DNA of 64,000 nt from Dirofilaria immitis (Eukaryota > Nematoda > Chromadorea > Rhabditida > Onchocercidae): assembly GCA_024305405.1 (NCBI GenBank), contig JAKNDB010000103.1, positions 1,612,001 to 1,676,000 on the forward strand. Reading direction: 5' to 3'. Below the pieces are notes generated by a model, which was not told the origin of the DNA, searched no databases, and was given only the letters and a program-made list of their open reading frames with translations. Numbering within the stretch: the stretch's first letter is position 1; every line of letters starts with the position of its first letter. The translations under genes were made by a program, and so were the position numbers. Positions 63,901 to 64,000 of the stretch are shown here, piece after piece.

Positions 63901-63984
63901 AAGGCTATTGAAAGAAAGCATGAAGATGAATTTGAGAATATCATGAATGAAATTGAGGCGATGAAAGAGAAGAGGAGGAAAGAA
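5364..63984 (+). CDS. unc-89: UNC-89 / obscurin-like giant muscle protein (110 exons, 3' end outside window)
   Basis: This is the giant M-line protein of nematode muscle. In order it has an N-terminal leader, SH3, RhoGEF (DH), PH, about 55 Ig domains, FnIII inserted before the last two Ig domains, a first kinase (PK1) and part of the inter-kinase linker. The start ATG at 5364 begins MNIASRRQRQYQRKYNSF, which matches the C. elegans N-terminus and splices in phase to the exon at 6069. Introns are GT-AG with TTTCAG-type acceptors, one GC-AG exception aside. I place 110 exons, about 20.6 kb of coding sequence; exon coordinates are given in the domain entries. The last exon ends at a GT donor at 63985, so the rest of the linker, the final Ig/FnIII and the second kinase are beyond the edge. 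About 22 exon segments need a one-base correction, mostly homopolymers one base short. Alternative reading: a transcribed pseudogene, but conservation on both sides of each break argues against it. Confidence 0.97.
6873..13071 (+). CDS. unc-89: UNC-89 DH (RhoGEF) domain (exons 5-8)
   Basis: Exons: 6873-7042, 7235-7396, 12517-12612, 12907-13071. The domain opens with QVYHDLLRSEEEFVNELR, the conserved region 1 of Dbl-homology domains. It continues through MLKGLQYYSDDPNKVGQTF and VADRIVQYQNYFK, and closes with IEQYPGDLNKLGRLYRHD. C. elegans UNC-89 DH-PH acts as an exchange factor for RHO-1; the same activity is inferred here. Two exons need one extra base to stay in frame: the A5 run at 6991-6995, where EELTMNLKQLHNFHA resumes, and the T3 run at 7343-7345, where the following helix resumes. 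A 5.1 kb intron separates exons 6 and 7. Confidence 0.93.
9361..9550. repeat. Degenerate tandem repeat, unit about 36-40 bp
   Basis: Four to five diverged copies follow one another. Each has a TATAYGAWATTATAG-like start, then a GACAATAGC-like centre and a CTTTGNTAA-like end. Copies begin near 9365, 9401, 9437 and 9474. It resembles the other decayed minisatellites in this gene's introns. Confidence 0.45.
9553..9850 (-). pseudogene. Possible decayed coding remnant, unidentified
   Basis: On the minus strand one frame stays coding-like for about 95 codons, broken by three stops, each one substitution from a sense codon (TGA, TAA, TAG). Readable blocks include TLDEAEKYNP, QSDSSKGRGADEDF and KGKNFDDWNKFN. 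I do not recognise the family. It could be a retrocopy fragment, a transferred fragment or chance. The plus-strand open frame over the same bases looks like its shadow. Confidence 0.25.
13659..14113 (+). CDS. unc-89: UNC-89 PH domain (exons 9-10)
   Basis: Exons: 13659-13793 and 13945-14113, joined in phase 0. The sequence begins DSFLVWEGSHEP, passes RYVFLFKNKLMFTE (the PH strand pair) and TPSYKHYATIRLDKYTIRV, and ends with the C-terminal helix FVRQAWLKDINEM, containing the invariant PH tryptophan. It follows the DH as in all RhoGEFs. PH domains bind phosphoinositides or assist GEF catalysis; which applies here cannot be told from sequence. Confidence 0.94.
14114..15808. other. 1.7 kb intron after PH
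   Basis: The flanking exons join in phase (G|AG) to give a plausible linker. Two stretches inside look mildly coding: around 14840-14985, and 15664-15751, which ends at a strong GTAAGT donor. Neither joins the next exon in frame: the second would create a TAG at the junction with 15809. No supported gene is seen. Confidence 0.6.
15809..16167 (+). CDS. unc-89: UNC-89 linker between PH and Ig1 (exons 11-12)
   Basis: Exons: 15809-15910 and 16060-16167. The first is acidic and Ser-rich and ends SEFSEYSTISRSLFG, aligning with the C. elegans linker. The second reads PEEGPPRKKIKSPPVISP, then YSGGSSSIDW, a basic/proline stretch that is almost identical in C. elegans. It is likely disordered and could carry phosphorylation or nuclear-like basic motifs. 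The phases G|AG, G|GT and A|CA all fit. Confidence 0.92.
16432..21251 (+). CDS. unc-89: UNC-89 Ig domains 1-7 (exons 13-24)
   Basis: Exons: 16432-16564, 16734-16912, 17554-17642, 17909-18151, 18491-18572, 18786-18914, 19081-19266, 19586-19804, 19949-20138, 20323-20533, 20653-21043, 21169-21251. Each I-set Ig shows the core W and a Y/F-x-C or variant (Ig1: DTGRYTCMATNEYGQ). Several carry V or I in place of core Cys (IIRCVAENSEG in Ig6, ISVTATNSLG in Ig7), as in the C. elegans orthologue. In C. elegans Ig2-3 bind the ubiquitin adaptor MEL-26. Exon 17 has one base too many (near 18518). Exon 21 is one A short in the run at 19965-19968; with it the protein resumes as SVRGSPNPEVTWFINGEK. Exon 24 ends the region with a short QVKQERTEEST tail where C. 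elegans has its KSP repeats. Confidence 0.93.
21659..29273 (+). CDS. unc-89: UNC-89 Ig domains 8-19 (exons 25-43)
   Basis: Exons: 21659-21815, 21983-22257, 22527-22707, 22924-23177, 23381-23561, 23710-24062, 24162-24373, 25132-25363, 25563-25734, 26116-26277, 26592-26860, 27009-27117, 27220-27360, 27586-27792, 27967-28057, 28159-28315, 28478-28662, 28822-28964, 29111-29273. All phases join. Ig16-18 are especially well conserved (PVEFETSLCDAVCREGD; PPDFIEWLSNVKARQG; MAPKFITKIKDTRA), and an acidic linker YTSDIFSESQTESEA separates Ig17 from Ig18. Exon 34 needs two corrections, one A at 26142-26145 and one G at 26204-26206; the exon then reads KPAFLSDIPPTTVTEG and stays in phase. Confidence 0.93.
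24374..25131. other. 758 bp intron with pentanucleotide repeat
   Basis: The intron between exons 31 and 32 contains a short GC-richer patch (about 24455-24500) and a TTGAG/TTGTG tandem run at about 24573-24606. No coding potential is seen. Confidence 0.6.
24573..24606. repeat. TTGAG/TTGTG pentanucleotide repeat
   Basis: About four TTGAG units followed by two TTGTG units. Confidence 0.8.
29437..32106 (+). CDS. unc-89: UNC-89 giant exon 44 with nine Ig domains (Ig20-28)
   Basis: This single 2.67 kb exon carries nine Ig domains, starting near 29443, 29731, 30018, 30315, 30607, 30900, 31192, 31510 and 31824. Ig23-26 share a KDGxPxNIDNxH motif and look like recent duplicates. The reading frame is broken six times, and each time the expected protein continues one frame on: A4 at 29491-29494, near 29549, A5 at 30472-30476, A5 at 31056-31060, A4 at 31245-31248 and A2 at 31951-31952. 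Each fits one missing base. The donor at 32107 is weak (GTTCCG), but the join G|AA to 32575 gives ETTKETIEGEGPPEFIELL, as in C. elegans. Ig28 (FFQPLCDVVATDNSEAELTC) has no counterpart in the C. elegans isoform I recall. Confidence 0.92.
32107..32145 (+). other. In-frame read-through tail after exon 44, possible alternative C-terminus
   Basis: If the weak donor at 32107 is not used, the Ig28 frame continues through SDPDLLYHETF to a TAA ending at 32145. An AATAAA-like motif lies about 250 bases on, in an AT-rich stretch near 32400. This would give a shorter isoform without kinases. It is an inference from frame and composition only. Confidence 0.25.
32575..35047 (+). CDS. unc-89: UNC-89 Ig domains 29-32 (exons 45-51)
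   Basis: Exons: 32575-32729, 33122-33343, 33583-33825, 34009-34136, 34361-34452, 34530-34711, 34839-35047. Ig29 starts PPEFIELLKSCTVIENAEV, and Ig30 starts APDFIQPIKPVTVTVGE. Ig31 (GPTFLKTLGNISTKESEH) and Ig32 (NAPEFAQELKAIQATEGQ) stand where C. elegans has one Ig, so one may be an extra copy. Exon 47 needs one G in the run 33756-33759, restoring the YRCIASNRYGDVWSDVTL segment. Exon 49 needs one A in 34397-34400. Confidence 0.92.
35185..41265 (+). CDS. unc-89: UNC-89 Ig domains 33-42, the Lys-rich Ig block (exons 52-69)
   Basis: Exons: 35185-35325, 35618-35837, 36082-36292, 36355-36457, 36655-36763, 37045-37208, 37328-37445, 37626-37788, 37931-38048, 38147-38287, 38479-38676, 38983-39216, 39497-39598, 39745-39878, 40089-40301, 40427-40544, 40741-40953, 41133-41265. 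These Ig copies share VKWYKNG at the core Trp and an EYKVVLSN-type strand in which the usual Tyr-x-Cys cysteine is replaced by Val or Ile, as in this block of C. elegans UNC-89. Introns recur at the Trp codon (TG|G) and after YK. Exon 52 is one base short in the A6/G2 run at 35204-35211, and exon 59 is one A short at 37738-37741. Confidence 0.92.
41508..49087 (+). CDS. unc-89: UNC-89 Ig domains 43-53 (exons 70-90)
   Basis: Exons: 41508-41637, 41812-42110, 42261-42585, 42659-42827, 42923-43203, 43423-43593, 43728-43903, 44049-44193, 44388-44469, 44945-45041, 45186-45269, 45581-45745, 45866-45971, 46220-46391, 46537-46666, 46905-47104, 47291-47423, 47927-48030, 48163-48446, 48584-48695, 48904-49087. 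These are canonical I-set domains with both core cysteines (for example YRCVAENIYGS, YRCVATNEYGT). The last ones are very conserved (RIRRGLYNMSVHQGN; FIRQLKNKHVFSHMPTIFDC). One-base corrections are needed in A runs at 41903-41907, 42949-42953 and 43476-43479. Confidence 0.93.
44234..44280. repeat. Near-perfect inverted repeat (22-bp arms, 3-bp loop)
   Basis: Arms 44234-44255 and 44259-44280 pair with three mismatches. It lies inside intron 77. The loop is too short for a typical miRNA precursor; it may be a fold-back element. Confidence 0.8.
44541..44771. repeat. Decayed minisatellite, about five units of 42-50 bp
   Basis: Successive units begin near 44541, 44591, 44640, 44681 and 44727. Each has AATAAATGA-like, then TATG, then TCTGGATTATA-like and GAATTC-like parts. 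It occupies half of intron 78. Confidence 0.65.
45418..45500. repeat. Two-copy tandem duplication of about 42 bp
   Basis: Both copies run from an AAGTCRTAGTTRTATG-like start to a common CTTGATTTA end. They lie in intron 80. Confidence 0.7.
47546..47651. repeat. Tandem duplication, two 53-bp units
   Basis: Unit 47546-47598 is repeated at 47599-47651 with only two changed bases (TT to CC), so the duplication is recent. It lies in intron 86 directly before a perfect hairpin. Confidence 0.95.
47653..47702. repeat. Perfect inverted repeat (23-bp arms, 4-bp loop)
   Basis: Arms 47653-47675 and 47680-47702 are exact reverse complements around a TCAT loop. The hairpin abuts the 53-bp tandem duplication. 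It may be a fold-back element or a replication-slippage product. Confidence 0.95.
49246..49977 (+). CDS. unc-89: UNC-89 fibronectin type III domain (exons 91-93)
   Basis: Exons: 49246-49337, 49398-49555, 49740-49977. A conserved lead-in DSIKFDGSMDVTPYLTEEYG is followed by FnIII: PPDRGPFIKEVTGHYLTLSW (first strand pair with Trp), YPQVTYVIEIRELPEKDW and the signature YQFRVRAENIYGISDPSPAS. C. elegans has the same domain just before the last Ig pair and PK1. In C. elegans this Ig-FnIII-kinase region binds the phosphatase SCPL-1 and LIM-9. Exon 91 is one T short in the run at 49250-49254; with it the junction reads VPFLDSIKF as in C. elegans. Confidence 0.94.
50138..51345 (+). CDS. unc-89: UNC-89 Ig domains 54-55 before PK1 (exons 94-97)
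   Basis: Exons: 50138-50291, 50442-50581, 50774-50886, 51177-51345. Ig54 reads PWFAPGIEEKRFCAENEM to FSKENVGQYQCIAINQYGE. Ig55 reads RPRFIQPLINKVV to SCSLIINDPFWCDCGIYSV. The Ig55 exons are joined across an intron whose 5' splice site is AAG|GC, a GC-AG intron; the phase-0 join gives WMKDWRPIVESSRI, matching C. elegans. The end of exon 95 could also be two codons earlier or at 50578; the GTATGT donor at 50582 is preferred. Confidence 0.92.
51722..59729 (+). CDS. unc-89: UNC-89 first protein kinase domain, PK1, probable pseudokinase (exons 98-103)
   Basis: Exons: 51722-51830, 53390-53581, 57926-58190, 59054-59185, 59318-59470, 59612-59729. The lead-in RKVREIYEIDENDEK carries no glycine loop. 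The VAIK-equivalent is FLAQLR, with Gln for the ATP-binding Lys. NLDHPNIVQLH is the C-helix end. The catalytic loop is IAHLDIRPEVILL: the catalytic Asp is kept but Asn is replaced by Val. ADFGQSR keeps DFG, GSPEFISPEI keeps the APE-like motif, and ASDLWSVGTLTYVLLSG is the F helix. The domain ends near NVNEALHHPWLS. Loss of Lys and Asn argues for a non-catalytic scaffold, as proposed for C. elegans PK1. Exon 100 carries one A too many at 57929-57932; removing it joins YENANHSEV in phase. The 4.3 kb intron 99 holds a Wolbachia-like ddl fragment. Confidence 0.94.
51831..53389. other. 1.56 kb intron before PK1
   Basis: It begins about 50 bases before a long AC microsatellite and has no coding potential. 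It sits just upstream of the kinase exons. C. elegans makes short kinase-only UNC-89 isoforms from an internal promoter in this part of the gene, so this intron or the next is a candidate for that role. Confidence 0.6.
51881..51917. repeat. (AC)n microsatellite, about 18 units
   Basis: A pure AC dinucleotide run, followed by a shorter ACAC run to about 51932. It produces false His/Thr-rich and Cys/Val-rich open frames on the two strands. Confidence 0.97.
54333..54397. repeat. Imperfect tandem duplication of about 32-34 bp
   Basis: Two copies share TTAGTCCAYAGAAAAA and GAAGTGGCT with small length differences in the A run. Confidence 0.7.
55518..55811 (-). pseudogene. ddl: Wolbachia-like D-alanine--D-alanine ligase (ddl) fragment, nuclear insertion
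   Basis: The minus-strand frame of 97 codons carries about 60 residues (55542-55721) that read as the C-terminal ATP-grasp part of bacterial Ddl: AIGTMEIQPKNK, then FYDYEAKYTNGLSEYIFPAK, then HALKIHQFLGCRTISRS. FYDYEAKY and LGCR-x-ISRS are Ddl signatures. Ddl joins two D-alanines for peptidoglycan precursor synthesis; nematodes do not make peptidoglycan, but Wolbachia of filarial worms keeps ddl. The fragment lacks the N-terminal half and the final catalytic segment, has no proper start, and lies antisense in an intron, so it is a dead laterally transferred piece. The homology stops sharply at about 55542. The first 30 codons (55722-55811) are open but not recognised and could be another donor fragment. 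Confidence 0.85.
56861..56990. repeat. Decayed tandem repeat, unit about 30 bp
   Basis: About four degenerate copies share AGCCA, CAGTT/CACT and TTTGATA-like parts in the kinase intron. Confidence 0.4.
58191..59053. other. 863 bp intron in PK1
   Basis: AT-rich; the phases AG|G join FGQSRRLVRGKV correctly. Nothing else is seen in it. Confidence 0.75.
59996..63984 (+). CDS. unc-89: UNC-89 inter-kinase linker, N-terminal part (exons 104-110, runs off the window)
   Basis: Exons: 59996-60052, 60714-60950, 61513-61661, 62542-62688, 63284-63374, 63537-63631, 63805-63984. Conserved islands identify the linker: ERRVFVQQTPSEQ right after PK1, YDIYDYLRIKDR, QPQEKGETPSQK, EEEIANRILSDISEE, PSVPVGAPLFLEGL and PGTKSPILLSP, all with close C. 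elegans counterparts. The rest is Ser/Thr/Gln/Lys-rich and likely disordered, ending in a charged helix (KQKAIERKHEDEFENIMNEI). The linker is shorter than the Pro/Gln-rich C. elegans one in its first part. Exons 105 and 106 disagree by one base in phase; one T more in the run at 60936-60940 would fix it. Exon 108 is taken to end at 63374, because an earlier donor at 63365 breaks the frame. Confidence 0.85.
60053..60713. other. 661 bp intron in the linker region
   Basis: AT-rich, no coding potential seen. Confidence 0.7.
60951..61512. other. 562 bp intron in the linker region
   Basis: AT-rich. The exons on either side do not agree in phase by one base, so a small missed exon here cannot be excluded, though none is visible. 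Confidence 0.55.
61662..62541. other. 880 bp intron in the linker region
   Basis: AT-rich with long T and A runs; nothing coding is seen on either strand. Confidence 0.7.
62689..63283. other. 595 bp intron in the linker region
   Basis: AT-rich, contains a short direct repeat of GGGTCAAATTA near 62933-62960. No coding potential is seen. Confidence 0.7.
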
Positions 63985-64000
63985 GTAATCTATTATTTTA

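Noticed and set aside
1..64000. CRISPR arrays, operons, rRNA, bacterial promoters
   Set aside because: The window is nuclear eukaryotic DNA; no regularly spaced repeats or rRNA motifs are seen apart from the small tandem repeats listed.

Overview
The window is one AT-rich (roughly 70% A+T by eye) stretch of animal genome. Almost all of it is a single plus-strand gene, the nematode obscurin/titin-like giant muscle protein UNC-89. I recognise it from its domain order (SH3, DH/RhoGEF, PH, a very long Ig array, FnIII, two Ig domains, a first protein-kinase domain) and from close match to the C. elegans protein as I remember it. A fragment of bacterial D-alanine--D-alanine ligase lies in a large intron on the minus strand. 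That is typical of Wolbachia DNA in filarial nuclear genomes, so the best guess is a filarial (Onchocercidae) nematode. The species cannot be fixed from the sequence.

Layout. 1-5363: upstream sequence, no convincing gene. 5364-6753: start codon, N-terminal leader and SH3. 6873-13071: DH domain, split by a 5.1 kb intron. 13659-14113: PH. 15809-16167: basic/Ser-rich linker. 16432-51345: about 55 Ig domains and one FnIII (49246-49977). 51722-59729: first kinase (PK1), interrupted by a 4.3 kb intron carrying the bacterial insert. 59996-63984: low-complexity linker leading to the second kinase, which must lie beyond the right edge. I place 110 exons, about 20.6 kb of coding sequence and about 6,880 residues; the gene is incomplete at its 3' end.

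How it works together. In known UNC-89 biology the SH3/DH/PH head signals through Rho and binds thick-filament partners at the sarcomeric M-line, the Ig array is the scaffold, and the kinase pair at the C-terminus recruits other M-line proteins. Here PK1 lacks the ATP-anchoring lysine and catalytic-loop asparagine, so it is probably a pseudokinase scaffold.

Oddities. About 22 exons or exon segments need a one-base correction to stay in frame, nearly always in a homopolymer and nearly always one base short. This looks like sequencing or assembly error, not a dead gene, because conserved protein resumes in the shifted frame each time. The Lys-Ser-Pro repeat region that C. elegans has after Ig7 is absent. 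Three Ig domains appear extra relative to C. elegans. Introns hold several small hairpins and decayed minisatellites.
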